Positions 7,198 to 15,370 of a stretch of DNA of 20,273 nt are shown one piece after another. The stretch spans positions 1 to 20,273 of the forward strand of contig CAYVZE010000047.1 in NCBI GenBank assembly GCA_964455685.1, read 5' to 3'. The notes under the pieces were generated by a model. It was not told where the DNA came from. It searched no databases and saw only the letters and a list, made by a program, of their open reading frames with translations. Positions within the stretch are counted from its first letter, which is position 1. Each line of letters begins with the position of its first letter. The position numbers were made by a program, and so were the translations under genes. The stretch comes from ZC4RG30 sp964455685 (GTDB taxonomy: Bacteria > Pseudomonadota > Gammaproteobacteria > Steroidobacterales > Steroidobacteraceae).

Positions 7198-9381
7198 ATG
7201 GACTATGCGTCGTCGCTGCTTGGCCTGATCCCAGGCACCAGCGCCCGGCGCACACCCGGCCTCAAGGAGCTTCTGGCCAAGGCCGGGGAATACCTTCCCC
7301 CGGAACAGGTCGAGCGCATCCGCGAAGCCGCGGAGTTCGGCGCCGAGGCCCACCAGGGGCAGAAACGCCTTTCCGGCGAACCCTACATCGCCCATCCGCT
7401 GGCAGCCGCGCAGCTGCTGGCGGACCTGCACCTGGACGCCGACACCATCATCGGCGCCATCCTGCACGACGTCATCGAGGACACGCCGGTCGCCAAGGAC
7501 GAGATCGCGCGACGCTTCGGCAATGACGTCGCCGAGATCGTCGACGGCGTCACCAAGCTCGACCAGATCAAGTTCAAGAGCCGCGAGGAAGCGCAGGCCG
7601 AGTCCTTCCGCAAGATGCTGCTGGCCATGGTGCGCGACCTGCGCGTCATCATGGTCAAGCTGGCCGACCGCACGCACAACATGCGCACCATCGGCGCGAT
7701 GTCGCCGTCCAAGCGGCGGCAGATCGCGCGCGAGACGCTGGAGATCTACGCGCCGGTGGCCGAGCGCCTCGGCCTGTACAAGATCAAGCTGGAGCTCGAG
7801 GACCTGGGCTTCCGCGCGCTGTACCCGCAGCGCTACCGGGTGATCGAACGGGCACTCAAGCGCGCCCGCGGCAACCAGAAGGAATTCCTCGGCAGGATCG
7901 AGAACGTGCTGCGCGAGGCGCTGGAGAAGGCCGGCATCGAGGCGAAGGTCGAGTCGCGAGAGAAGCACCTGTACAGCATCTACAAGAAGATGCGCCGCAA
8001 GCGCTCGATGCTGGCGCAGGTGGTCGACGTCTACGGCCTGCGCATCCTGGTGGACACGCCCGACACCTGCTATCGCGCACTGGGCGTGGTGCATTCCGCC
8101 TACCGGCCCATGCCGGGCCGCTTCAAGGACTACATCGCCATCCCGCGCGTGAACGGCTACCAGTCGCTGCACACCACGCTGTTCGGGCCCAACGGCGTGC
8201 CCATCGAGGTGCAGATCCGCACCCACGAGATGCACGTGCTGGCCGAGTCCGGCGTGGCCTCGCACTGGCGCTACAAGGCCAATGCCCGCCCTGGCGAAGC
8301 CGACACCGCGCAGCAGGAACGCGCGCGGGCCTGGCTGTCGCACCTGATGGAGATGCAGGCCAGCGGCAACGCCGAGGAGTTCATCGAGAGCGTCAAGGTC
8401 GACCTGTTCCCGGACAAGGTCTACGTGTTCACGCCCAAGGGCGCCATCCTGCGCCTGCCGCGCGGCGCCACCGTGGTCGACTTCGCCTACGCCGTGCATA
8501 CCGACGTGGGCAACCGCTGCGTGGCCGCCAAGGTGGACCGCCGCCTGGCGCCGTTGCGCACCGTGCTGCGCAACGGCCAGACCGTGCAGATCATCACCGC
8601 CAAGGGCGCCTCGCCCAACCCGGCGTGGGTGAACTTCGTCGCCACCGCCAAGGCGCGCAGCGCCATCCGCCACTACCTGCGCGCGCTCCAGCGCACCGAG
8701 GCGGTGGAACTGGGCGAGCGGCTGCTGAACTCCGCGCTGCAGGAGTTCGAGCTCAGCGTCGAGAAGGTCGACCCGGCGGTGATGTCGCAGGCGCTGCTGG
8801 AGTTCAACATCAAGGACCGGGACGAGCTGCTGGCGCAGATCGGCCTCGGCGAGCGCCTCGCGCCGCTGGTGGCGCGCCGCCTGCTGCCCGGCGGCCACGA
8901 CGAGGCCGGCAAGATCACGCCGCTGACCGTGGCCGGCACCGAGGGCCTGCTGGTCACCTATGCGCGCTGCTGCCGGCCGATCCCCGACGATCCCATCATT
9001 GCCTTCCTGTCGGCGGGCCGCGGCATCGTCATCCACCGCGAGGCCTGCGGCAACGTCGAGGACTACCACAAGCATCCGGAGAAGTGGCAGCCGGTCACCT
9101 GGCAGAAGAACCTCAACCGCTTCTTCAGCGCCGAGATCCGCATCGAGGCCGCCAACAGGATCGGCATGCTGGCCAGCATCTCCGCCGCCATCGCCGGCAC
9201 CGGCACCAACATCGGCCAGGCCTCGGTGGAGCAGCGCGACGGCGACGTGGCGCTGATCAAGCTCGAGGTCGAGGTGAAGGACCGCAAGCATCTGGCCCGC
9301 GTCGTGCGTACCATTCGCCAGATGCCGGACGTGATGCGCGTGTCGCGTCACCTGGCATCACGACGCCACCTGGAAGAATGA
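7198..9381 (+). CDS. spoT: Bifunctional (p)ppGpp synthetase/hydrolase SpoT (RSH family)
   Basis: The protein makes and degrades the stringent-response alarmone (p)ppGpp. The 727 residues show the full RSH layout. The hydrolase HD domain is about 45-200 (YIAHP 63-67, LHDVIEDT 89-96, KLADRTHNM 154-162). The synthetase domain is about 250-360 (ESREKHLYSIYKK, YGLRILV, NGYQSLHT 319-326, EVQIRT 337-342). A TGS domain is about 405-465, a conserved-cysteine region lies at YARCCRPIPDDPI (588-600), and an ACT domain is about 645-720. The synthetase loop carries RFKD (308-311), the signature of bifunctional enzymes as opposed to the ExDD of RelA. All HD residues look intact, so both activities are expected. 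The ATG at 7198 has only a weak ribosome-binding site. The stop overlaps the ridA start region, indicating translational coupling. Confidence 0.97.
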   Translation: MDYASSLLGLIPGTSARRTPGLKELLAKAGEYLPPEQVERIREAAEFGAEAHQGQKRLSGEPYIAHPLAAAQLLADLHLDADTIIGAILHDVIEDTPVAKDEIARRFGNDVAEIVDGVTKLDQIKFKSREEAQAESFRKMLLAMVRDLRVIMVKLADRTHNMRTIGAMSPSKRRQIARETLEIYAPVAERLGLYKIKLELEDLGFRALYPQRYRVIERALKRARGNQKEFLGRIENVLREALEKAGIEAKVESREKHLYSIYKKMRRKRSMLAQVVDVYGLRILVDTPDTCYRALGVVHSAYRPMPGRFKDYIAIPRVNGYQSLHTTLFGPNGVPIEVQIRTHEMHVLAESGVASHWRYKANARPGEADTAQQERARAWLSHLMEMQASGNAEEFIESVKVDLFPDKVYVFTPKGAILRLPRGATVVDFAYAVHTDVGNRCVAAKVDRRLAPLRTVLRNGQTVQIITAKGASPNPAWVNFVATAKARSAIRHYLRALQRTEAVELGERLLNSALQEFELSVEKVDPAVMSQALLEFNIKDRDELLAQIGLGERLAPLVARRLLPGGHDEAGKITPLTVAGTEGLLVTYARCCRPIPDDPIIAFLSAGRGIVIHREACGNVEDYHKHPEKWQPVTWQKNLNRFFSAEIRIEAANRIGMLASISAAIAGTGTNIGQASVEQRDGDVALIKLEVEVKDRKHLARVVRTIRQMPDVMRVSRHLASRRHLEE

Positions 9382-9758
9382 TGAAGCAGCCCATTTCCAC
9401 CCCGAACGCCCCCGCCGCCATCGGCACCTACTCCCAGGCCATCCGCTCCGGCAACCTCGTCTGGTGCTCCGGCCAGATCCCGCTCGACCCGGCTACCGGC
9501 CAGCTGGTCAGTGGCGACATCGACGCCGAGATCACGCGCGTGTTCGACAACCTCAAGGCCGTGGCCGAGGCCGCCGGCGGCACGCTGGACCACGCCGTGA
9601 AGGTCAATGTCTACCTCACCGACCTGGCGCACTTCGCCAGGGTCAACGAGGCCATGACGCGCTACTTCAGCCAGCCGTACCCCGCGCGTGCCGCCGTGCA
9701 GGTGGCGGCGCTGCCGCGCGGCGCCCGCGTGGAAGTGGAGTGCGTGCTGGCCCTGTAG
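9381..9758 (+). CDS. ridA: RidA-family reactive intermediate deaminase
   Basis: RidA hydrolyses reactive enamine/imine intermediates released by PLP enzymes such as threonine dehydratase, protecting other enzymes from damage. From the ATG at 9381 there are 125 residues, the normal size for this trimeric family. Visible features are the N-terminal ISTPNAPAAIGTYSQAI, the SGQIPLDPATGQLV loop, and the C-terminal ALPRGARVEVECV, whose Arg and Glu line the active site. A second ATG at 9378 overlaps the spoT TGA; 9381 was preferred because GGAAG at 9372-9376 is better spaced from it. The neighbours spoT and recG are the usual ones. The last 19 bases overlap the recG reading frame. Confidence 0.95.
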   Translation: MKQPISTPNAPAAIGTYSQAIRSGNLVWCSGQIPLDPATGQLVSGDIDAEITRVFDNLKAVAEAAGGTLDHAVKVNVYLTDLAHFARVNEAMTRYFSQPYPARAAVQVAALPRGARVEVECVLAL

Positions 9759-11761
9759 CGGACACGGCCGCCGCGCGCGCCGATCCGCTGTTCCTGCTGC
9801 CGCACCGCTACGAGGACCGCACGCGGATCACCGCCATCGGTTCGCTGGTGCCCGGCGCGCGCGCCGTGGTCGAAGGCGAGGTACAGCTCGCCGACGTGGT
9901 GTTCCGCCGCCGGCGCTCGCTGCTGGTGCGCATCTCCGACGGCTCGGGTTTCCTCACGCTCAGGTTCTTCTACTTCTCCCGCGCCCAGCAGGAAGGCTTC
10001 GCGCGCGGCACGAAGCTGCGCTGCTTCGGCGAGGTGCGCCGCGGCCCGCAGGGCCTGGAGATGGTGCATCCGGAGTACCGCCGTGCCAGCGCCGCCGGCC
10101 CGCTCGAGGACCGCCTGACACCCGTCTATCCGCTCACCGAGGGCCAGAGCCAGGGCCGCGTGCGCGCCGCGGTGGACCGCGCGCTGGCGCGACTGGCCGC
10201 CAATCCTGCCCAGGACCTGCTGCCGGCGCACGTGGTGGAGAAGCTGCAGCTGCCCACGCTGCGCGAGGCGCTGGAGTTCGTGCACCACCCCCCGGTGGGC
10301 ACCTCGCTGGAATCCCTTGCCGCCGGCCGCCATCCCGCGCAGCGCCGCCTGGCCTTCGAGGAGCTGCTGGCGCACCAGCTGTCGCTGGCGCAGCTCAAGC
10401 GCCAGGTCCAGTCCGAACCGGCATTGCCGCTCGCCGATGCAGCGGGGCTCGCCGCCAGGTTCATCGCCTCGCTGCCCTGGCCGCTCACCGGCGCGCAGGC
10501 CCGCGTGCTCGAGGAGGTGGCCGCGGACCTCGCCGGCGCGCGGCCGATGATGCGGCTGGTGCAGGGCGACGTGGGCTGCGGCAAGACCGTGGTGGCGGCC
10601 GCCGCGGCGGCCCGCGCCGCCGGCAGCGGCGCGCAGGCCGCGCTGATGGCGCCCACTGAACTGCTGGCCGAACAGCACTTCCGCGCGCTGGAGGCCTGGT
10701 TCCGGCCGCTGGGCCTCACGGTGGCACTGCTCACCGGCTCGCAGTCCGCGCGGGGAAAGAAGAGCGCGCTGGAGGCCGTGGCCAGCGGCGAGGTGCAGGT
10801 GGCCGTGGGCACGCACGCGTTGTTCCAGCAGGGCGTGGTGTTCCACCGCCTGGCGCTGGCCATCGTGGACGAGCAGCACCGCTTCGGCGTGCAGCAGCGC
10901 ATGTCGCTGAAGCAGAAAGGCGAAGGCGCCGGCCACACCCCGCACCAGCTCATCATGACCGCCACGCCCATCCCGCGCACGCTGGCGATGACGGCCTACG
11001 CCGACCTCGACGTGTCGGTGATCGACGAGCTGCCCCCCGGCCGCACGCCCGTCCGCACGGTGGCGCTGGCAGAGGAGCGTCGCGCCGACGTGGTCGAGCG
11101 CATCCACGCCGCCTGCCGCGAGGGCCGCCAGGCCTACTGGGTGTGCACGCTGATCGAGGAGAACGAGGAACTCGGCTGCCAGGCCGCAGAGGAAACCGCC
11201 GCGCAGCTGGCCGACGCCCTGCCCGGCATCCGCATCGGCCTGGTGCACGGGCGCATGCCGCCGCGCGCCAAGGACAAGGCCATGCAGGAGTTCAAGGCCG
11301 GCCACACGCAGCTGCTGGTCGCCACCACCGTGATCGAGGTGGGCGTGGACGTGCCCAATGCCAGCGTGATGGTGATCGAGAATGCCGAGCGGCTGGGACT
11401 GGCGCAGCTGCACCAGCTGCGCGGCCGCGTCGGCCGCGGCGCGCGCGAATCCACCTGCGTGCTGCTGTACCGCCCGCCGCTCTCGCAGCATGCGCGCGAG
11501 CGCCTGGCCACCCTGCGCGACACCACCGACGGCTTCGCCATCGCGCAGAAGGACCTGGAGCTGCGCGGCCCCGGCGAACTGCTGGGCACGCGCCAGACCG
11601 GACTGGCGGAGCTGAAGGTTGCCGACCTGGTGCGCGACGCGGACCTGCTGCCTCAGGTGCGCTCGACCGCCGAGGCGCTGCTGCGGGAGAATTCCCCCTG
11701 CATCGCGCCGCTCACGCAGCGCTGGATCGGGGACGCGGAAAGTTATGGCCGTATCGGATAG
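9740..11761 (+). CDS. recG: ATP-dependent DNA helicase RecG, short N-terminus
   Basis: RecG reverses stalled replication forks and processes branched DNA. The wedge domain (RYEDRT 23-28, VEGEV 44-48, ISDGSGFLTLRFF 65-77) and helicase domains are intact: GDVGCGKT Walker A (276-283), DEQH box (377-380), TATPIPRT (407-414), GRTPV (434-438), VATTVIEVGVDVPN (527-540), QLRGRVGRG (559-567) and RGPGELLGTRQTG (609-621). The start is odd. Relatives begin with about 35-40 residues containing an LxGVGP-type motif before the LPxRYEDRT stretch; here only about 20 unrelated-looking residues precede it. The best start is a GTG at 9740, inside ridA. This gives 673 residues against 693 in E. coli, and the lost segment lies at the ridA junction. 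Its effect on fork binding is uncertain. A different start, or an error in the assembled sequence, remains possible. Confidence 0.9.
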   Translation: MRAGPVADTAAARADPLFLLPHRYEDRTRITAIGSLVPGARAVVEGEVQLADVVFRRRRSLLVRISDGSGFLTLRFFYFSRAQQEGFARGTKLRCFGEVRRGPQGLEMVHPEYRRASAAGPLEDRLTPVYPLTEGQSQGRVRAAVDRALARLAANPAQDLLPAHVVEKLQLPTLREALEFVHHPPVGTSLESLAAGRHPAQRRLAFEELLAHQLSLAQLKRQVQSEPALPLADAAGLAARFIASLPWPLTGAQARVLEEVAADLAGARPMMRLVQGDVGCGKTVVAAAAAARAAGSGAQAALMAPTELLAEQHFRALEAWFRPLGLTVALLTGSQSARGKKSALEAVASGEVQVAVGTHALFQQGVVFHRLALAIVDEQHRFGVQQRMSLKQKGEGAGHTPHQLIMTATPIPRTLAMTAYADLDVSVIDELPPGRTPVRTVALAEERRADVVERIHAACREGRQAYWVCTLIEENEELGCQAAEETAAQLADALPGIRIGLVHGRMPPRAKDKAMQEFKAGHTQLLVATTVIEVGVDVPNASVMVIENAERLGLAQLHQLRGRVGRGARESTCVLLYRPPLSQHARERLATLRDTTDGFAIAQKDLELRGPGELLGTRQTGLAELKVADLVRDADLLPQVRSTAEALLRENSPCIAPLTQRWIGDAESYGRIG

Positions 11762-12656
11762 CGCATGGCTTTGGGGATGGCGCGGGGCGCCGCTGCTGCG
11801 GCGCCTGCATCGCCATGCCCTGCTGATGCGGCTCGACCGCCCCATCGGCATCGGCCTGTTGCTCTGGCCCACGCTGTGGGCCTTGTGGATCGCGGCCCGC
11901 GGCCTGCCCGGCTCACCCGGCGTGCCGCCGCTGATGCTGCTGGTGATCTTCATCGCCGGCACCGTGGTGATGCGCTCGGCCGGCTGCGTGATCAACGACT
12001 TCGCCGACCGCGACATCGATCCGCACGTCAAGCGCACCCGCGGCCGCCCGCTGGCGCAGCGCGTGGTCTCGCCGCACGAGGCGCTGGGCCTGTTCGCCGT
12101 GCTGGTGCTCATTGCGCTGTGGCTGGTGATGCAGCTGGACTGGAAGACCGTGCAGTTCGCCTTCATCGGCGCGGCGCTGACCATCAGCTACCCGTTCATG
12201 AAGCGCTTCTTCCCGCTGCCGCAGTTCTACCTTGGCGCCGCCTTCGGCTGGGCCGTGCCCATGGCCTTCGTGGCCACGCTCGGCGGCGTGCCGCAGGTGG
12301 GCTGGCTGCTGTTCTTCGTCACCGTGGTCTTCGCCGGCGTCTACGACACCCAGTACGCCATGGTGGACCGCGACGACGACCTGAAGCTCGACGTGCATTC
12401 CACCGCCATCGCCTTCGGCGACATGGACCGCTTCCTGATCGGCGTGATGCAGGCCATGGTGCTCGGGGGACTGGCGATGACCGGCTACCTGCTGATCCTC
12501 GGCTGGCCGTTCTGGCTGGCGCTGGCCGGCGCGGCGGCGCTGTTCGCCTTCCAGCAGTGGCTGATCCGCGATCGCGACCGGGAGGGCTGCTTCAAGGCCT
12601 TCCTCAACAACAACTGGGTGGGCGTGGTCGTGCTGGCCGGCGTGATCGCCGGCTGA
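11745..12656 (+). CDS. ubiA: 4-hydroxybenzoate polyprenyltransferase (ubiquinone synthesis)
   Basis: UbiA attaches a polyprenyl chain to 4-hydroxybenzoate at the inner membrane, an early committed step of ubiquinone synthesis. The 303-residue length is typical. The N-terminus has LMRLDRPIGIGLLLWPTLWALW (27-48). The two Mg-prenyl-diphosphate motifs are NDFADRDID (84-92) and DTQYAMVDRDDD (201-212), followed by HSTAIAFG (218-225). About eight hydrophobic segments run along the protein. The ATG at 11745 has GGAAAG a few bases upstream and overlaps the recG stop by 17 bp, so it closes the spoT-ridA-recG-ubiA operon by translational coupling. Confidence 0.96.
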   Translation: MAVSDSAWLWGWRGAPLLRRLHRHALLMRLDRPIGIGLLLWPTLWALWIAARGLPGSPGVPPLMLLVIFIAGTVVMRSAGCVINDFADRDIDPHVKRTRGRPLAQRVVSPHEALGLFAVLVLIALWLVMQLDWKTVQFAFIGAALTISYPFMKRFFPLPQFYLGAAFGWAVPMAFVATLGGVPQVGWLLFFVTVVFAGVYDTQYAMVDRDDDLKLDVHSTAIAFGDMDRFLIGVMQAMVLGGLAMTGYLLILGWPFWLALAGAAALFAFQQWLIRDRDREGCFKAFLNNNWVGVVVLAGVIAG

Positions 12657-12676
12657 GCGCAGGCCGCACCGCAAGC

Positions 12677-12712
12677 AAAAAAGGGCGGCGCCCCGCGGGG
12701 AGCGCCGCCCTT
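12677..12712 (-). terminator. Intrinsic terminator of the first TonB receptor gene
   Basis: An 11-bp perfect stem (12681-12691 with 12702-12712) encloses a 10-base GC-rich loop. Read on the minus strand it is followed by six T (complement of A at 12677-12682). It lies 22 bases past the receptor stop at 12735. On the plus strand only TTCTGCTTC follows, so it may also stop ubiA transcripts, less efficiently. Confidence 0.85.
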
Positions 12713-12734
12713 CTGCTTCAACGCCAGCGGGACG

Positions 12735-15140
12735 TCAGTTGAACGTCCGCGTGAAGCTCGCGTACCACTCCCTCCTGCGTCCGGGCTGGCCCTCGGTGTG
12801 CGGCTGGCCGAAGGCCGTCAGGTCGAACTTGTTCAGGAAGTAGGTCTTGTCGCCCAGGTTGGTCGCGCCGACGGCAATGCCCCACGCACGCGTCGGGCTG
12901 TCCCACTGCAGCCGGGCATTCACCAGCTCGTAGCCATCCGAGCAGCTGGCGTACGGCAGCGGCGCAGCAAGGTTGACGTTGGCCGTGCAGATGCGGCTCT
13001 GCCCGTACATGTCCACACGCGGCGTCAGCGTGGAACCGTTGGCGATGTTGAAGCGGTAGGCTGCACCCACCGACCAGTTCTTCTTCGGCACATAGGCCGG
13101 CGTGTCGGACACGATGTCCGGGTTGTCGTCGATGTCCGGCGACTTCCAGCCCAGCAGGCCGGCCGAGGCATTGATCGACAGGCCCGCCACCGGATACCAG
13201 GTGAGCTCCAGCTCGGCGCCCTTCACCTTGCCCGGCTGGTTCACGTAGTACGTGCGCGAGGTGGTGGCCTGGCCACCCGGCGCCAGCGGCAGGCACCAGT
13301 TGCCCTGCGAGTCCTGCACCGCGCCCGGGTCGCCGGGGTTGCCGGTGTTGTACTCGGGCGGGTTCGTGCCCGGGATGACCCAGCACTCGGTGCCGCCCTG
13401 CGGCACGATGCGCGTGCCCCAGTCGGTGTAGAACACCGCCAGGTTGCTGCGCAGGCGGCCCTGGAACAGGTCGGCCTTCACGCCCAGCTCGTAGGCGGTG
13501 GACTCTTCCTCGCCCACGGCCACCTGCTGCGTGACCTGGAACGGACGCGGGTTGTAGCTGCCCGGGCGGTAGCCGGTCGACGCGCTGGTGTAGAGCATGA
13601 CGTCGTCGGTCAGCTTGTAGTCCAGGCCCAGCCGCCAGTCCACGCGCTTGCCCTCGATCTCCAGCTGGAACTGGGCGATCGAGTTGTCGAAGTTCACATC
13701 CTTGGTGTCACGCGAATAGCGCAGGCCCGCGGTCAGCCCGAGCCGGTCGGTCAGGTCCACCACCGCGTGGCCGAACACCGAGATGTTCTCGCTGTCGTGC
13801 CGGTTGTTGGTATTCGCCAGCGGCACGGGCGCGCCGGGATTGCCGACGAAGAACGGGATGTACACCTGCTGGGCGTTGGAGGCAAAGCCATCGTAGTAGA
13901 AGCCGCCCAGCGTCCAGTCCACGCGGTCCGCGGCGCGACCGCTGAAGCGCAGTTCCACGGTGGTGAAGTCCATGTTCTGCGTGCCGGCGGTCTGCTGGAT
14001 GTTGATCGGCGACCCGTCCTGGTCCGACACCAGCGTCGAAGTAATGTCCGAAGTGGCGAGGATCAGCGCCGCGTTCACCGTGTCGGTGAGCTTCAGGTCC
14101 GCGCGGCCGGAGATGGTCCACTTGTCGAGCTTGATGCTCGGATCAAAGGCCAGGCCCGTGCGCGGGTCGCGATAGGTCGCGTACGAGACGTAGGGGTTCG
14201 GCGGGATGAAGCGTTCGTCGTACGGCACGCCGAGGTCGGCCGGCGACCAGACGTTCGGAACGACGGCGGTCAGCGTGTCGGCACGCGGCTCGCCCCTGGA
14301 CTTCATGAAGTCGCCGGCCAGGTTGAGCTCCAGCCGGTCGCTGGCCAGCCAGCGCAGCGCACCGCGGGCGGCGTTGACCTCCTCGCCCCCCTGCGTGCCG
14401 AGGAAACAGCCGGTTTCCTGGTTGGGCGGCGTCCGCGGCAGGTTGCCGGCCAGGTCCGGGTAAAGGCACGCGAAGTCGTACACCTTCTGGTGGCCGTCGC
14501 GGCTGGTGGAGACACCGGAAACGCGCGCGAACAGGTTGTCGGACAGCGCGAAGTCGTAGGAGGCGCGCACGTCCACGCGGTCGTAGCGGCCCACCGTGAC
14601 GGCGACCGAGCCGCTGTCATCACCCTGCGGCTTGCGGCTGATGTAGCGCACCGCGCCGCCGATCGAGCCGCGCCCGAACAGCGTGCCCTGCGGGCCGCGC
14701 AGCACCTCCACGCGCTCCAGGTCGAGCAGCTCGATCGAGGAGCCCATCAGGAACGGGTAGTAGACGTCGTCGATGTAGGTCCCCACGCCGGGCTCGAAGG
14801 CGAAGTCGAAGTCGTACTGGCCCACGCCGCGGATGTAGGCCGACATGGCGTTGCCGAAGGCCGCCTGTGCGGGGCGGAAGGAAGCGTTCGGCACCGTGTA
14901 TGCGACTTCATAGGCCGAGGTCACCGCCCGGGCTTCCAGTTCGGCCGCGGTCACCGCCGTGATCGCGATCGGCGTCTCCTGCAGCGACTCCTCACGGAAC
15001 TGTGCGGTGACGATGATCTCCTCGAGCTCGACGATTTCCGAATCAGCCGCCTGGGCTGCGCCAATGGCGAACAGGCTGCCCGCCATTCCAACAAGGGCGC
15101 GCCGGACGGCCCGCCTCACCGGCATGTGTTCCAATCCCAT
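12735..15140 (-). CDS. TonB-dependent outer-membrane receptor (801 aa)
   Basis: These 22-strand barrels with an N-terminal plug import scarce large substrates (iron chelates, cobalamin, glycans and others) using TonB energy. The ATG at 15140 has GGGGGA upstream and yields a basic signal peptide (residues 1-31) ending GAAQA. A TonB-box-like ELEEIIVTA (38-46) follows. The plug spans about 50-180, with AYIRGVGQ (101-108) and VEVLRGPQGTLFGRGSIGGAVRYISRKP (144-171). The rest is barrel, ending in EWYASFTRTFN with terminal aromatic Phe. Three segments with paired cysteines lie in likely loops. An upstream in-frame ATG at 15166 would add nine residues. No adjacent enzyme, sigma factor or transporter reveals the substrate. 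The gene has its own terminator, and a second receptor gene sits upstream. Confidence 0.93.
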   Translation of the reverse strand: MGLEHMPVRRAVRRALVGMAGSLFAIGAAQAADSEIVELEEIIVTAQFREESLQETPIAITAVTAAELEARAVTSAYEVAYTVPNASFRPAQAAFGNAMSAYIRGVGQYDFDFAFEPGVGTYIDDVYYPFLMGSSIELLDLERVEVLRGPQGTLFGRGSIGGAVRYISRKPQGDDSGSVAVTVGRYDRVDVRASYDFALSDNLFARVSGVSTSRDGHQKVYDFACLYPDLAGNLPRTPPNQETGCFLGTQGGEEVNAARGALRWLASDRLELNLAGDFMKSRGEPRADTLTAVVPNVWSPADLGVPYDERFIPPNPYVSYATYRDPRTGLAFDPSIKLDKWTISGRADLKLTDTVNAALILATSDITSTLVSDQDGSPINIQQTAGTQNMDFTTVELRFSGRAADRVDWTLGGFYYDGFASNAQQVYIPFFVGNPGAPVPLANTNNRHDSENISVFGHAVVDLTDRLGLTAGLRYSRDTKDVNFDNSIAQFQLEIEGKRVDWRLGLDYKLTDDVMLYTSASTGYRPGSYNPRPFQVTQQVAVGEEESTAYELGVKADLFQGRLRSNLAVFYTDWGTRIVPQGGTECWVIPGTNPPEYNTGNPGDPGAVQDSQGNWCLPLAPGGQATTSRTYYVNQPGKVKGAELELTWYPVAGLSINASAGLLGWKSPDIDDNPDIVSDTPAYVPKKNWSVGAAYRFNIANGSTLTPRVDMYGQSRICTANVNLAAPLPYASCSDGYELVNARLQWDSPTRAWGIAVGATNLGDKTYFLNKFDLTAFGQPHTEGQPGRRREWYASFTRTFN

Positions 15141-15204
15141 GGAAAATCCCCCGAAGTGATAACTCATTAGTCGGCAATTACTGCCGTGGTTTTCAACGCA
15201 AGGG

Positions 15205-15233
15205 AGTATGTACAGGCTGTTGCGTGCACACAA
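15205..15233 (-). promoter_or_regulatory. Candidate sigma70 promoter for the first TonB receptor gene
   Basis: On the minus strand TTGTGT (15233-15228) and CATACT (15210-15205) are separated by 17 bases. The matches are 3 of 6 to the -35 consensus and 4 of 6 to the -10. Transcription would start near 15198, giving a leader of about 58 bases. The match is modest. I see no convincing Fur-type palindrome in the 230-bp gap. Confidence 0.3.
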
Positions 15234-15310
15234 GATGTGGCGCGCGAAAGCAACAGAAGCATCCCGCCCGGGACCTCACGATCATCTGTCGTGATGATGA
15301 CTGCATCGGC

Positions 15311-15346
15311 AAAGAAAAAGGCCGCGGTGCGAACACCGCGGCCTTT
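15311..15346 (-). terminator. Intrinsic terminator of the second TonB receptor gene
   Basis: A perfect 13-bp stem (15317-15329 with 15334-15346) closes a 4-base loop that reads TTCG on the minus strand, a stable UUCG-type tetraloop in RNA. On that strand the stem runs into TTTTTCTTT. It begins 24 bases after the receptor stop at 15371. This isolates the two receptor genes as separate transcription units. Confidence 0.92.
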
Positions 15347-15370
15347 CCGGCAGATGCCAGTCTTCCTGTC

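Noticed and set aside
6859..9351. 830-codon minus-strand frame opposite rpoZ/spoT
   Set aside because: Antisense to conserved SpoT domains; composition rich in His, Leu and Gln without structure.
9662..12184. 840-codon minus-strand frame opposite recG/ubiA
   Set aside because: Antisense to intact RecG helicase motifs; no domain recognisable.
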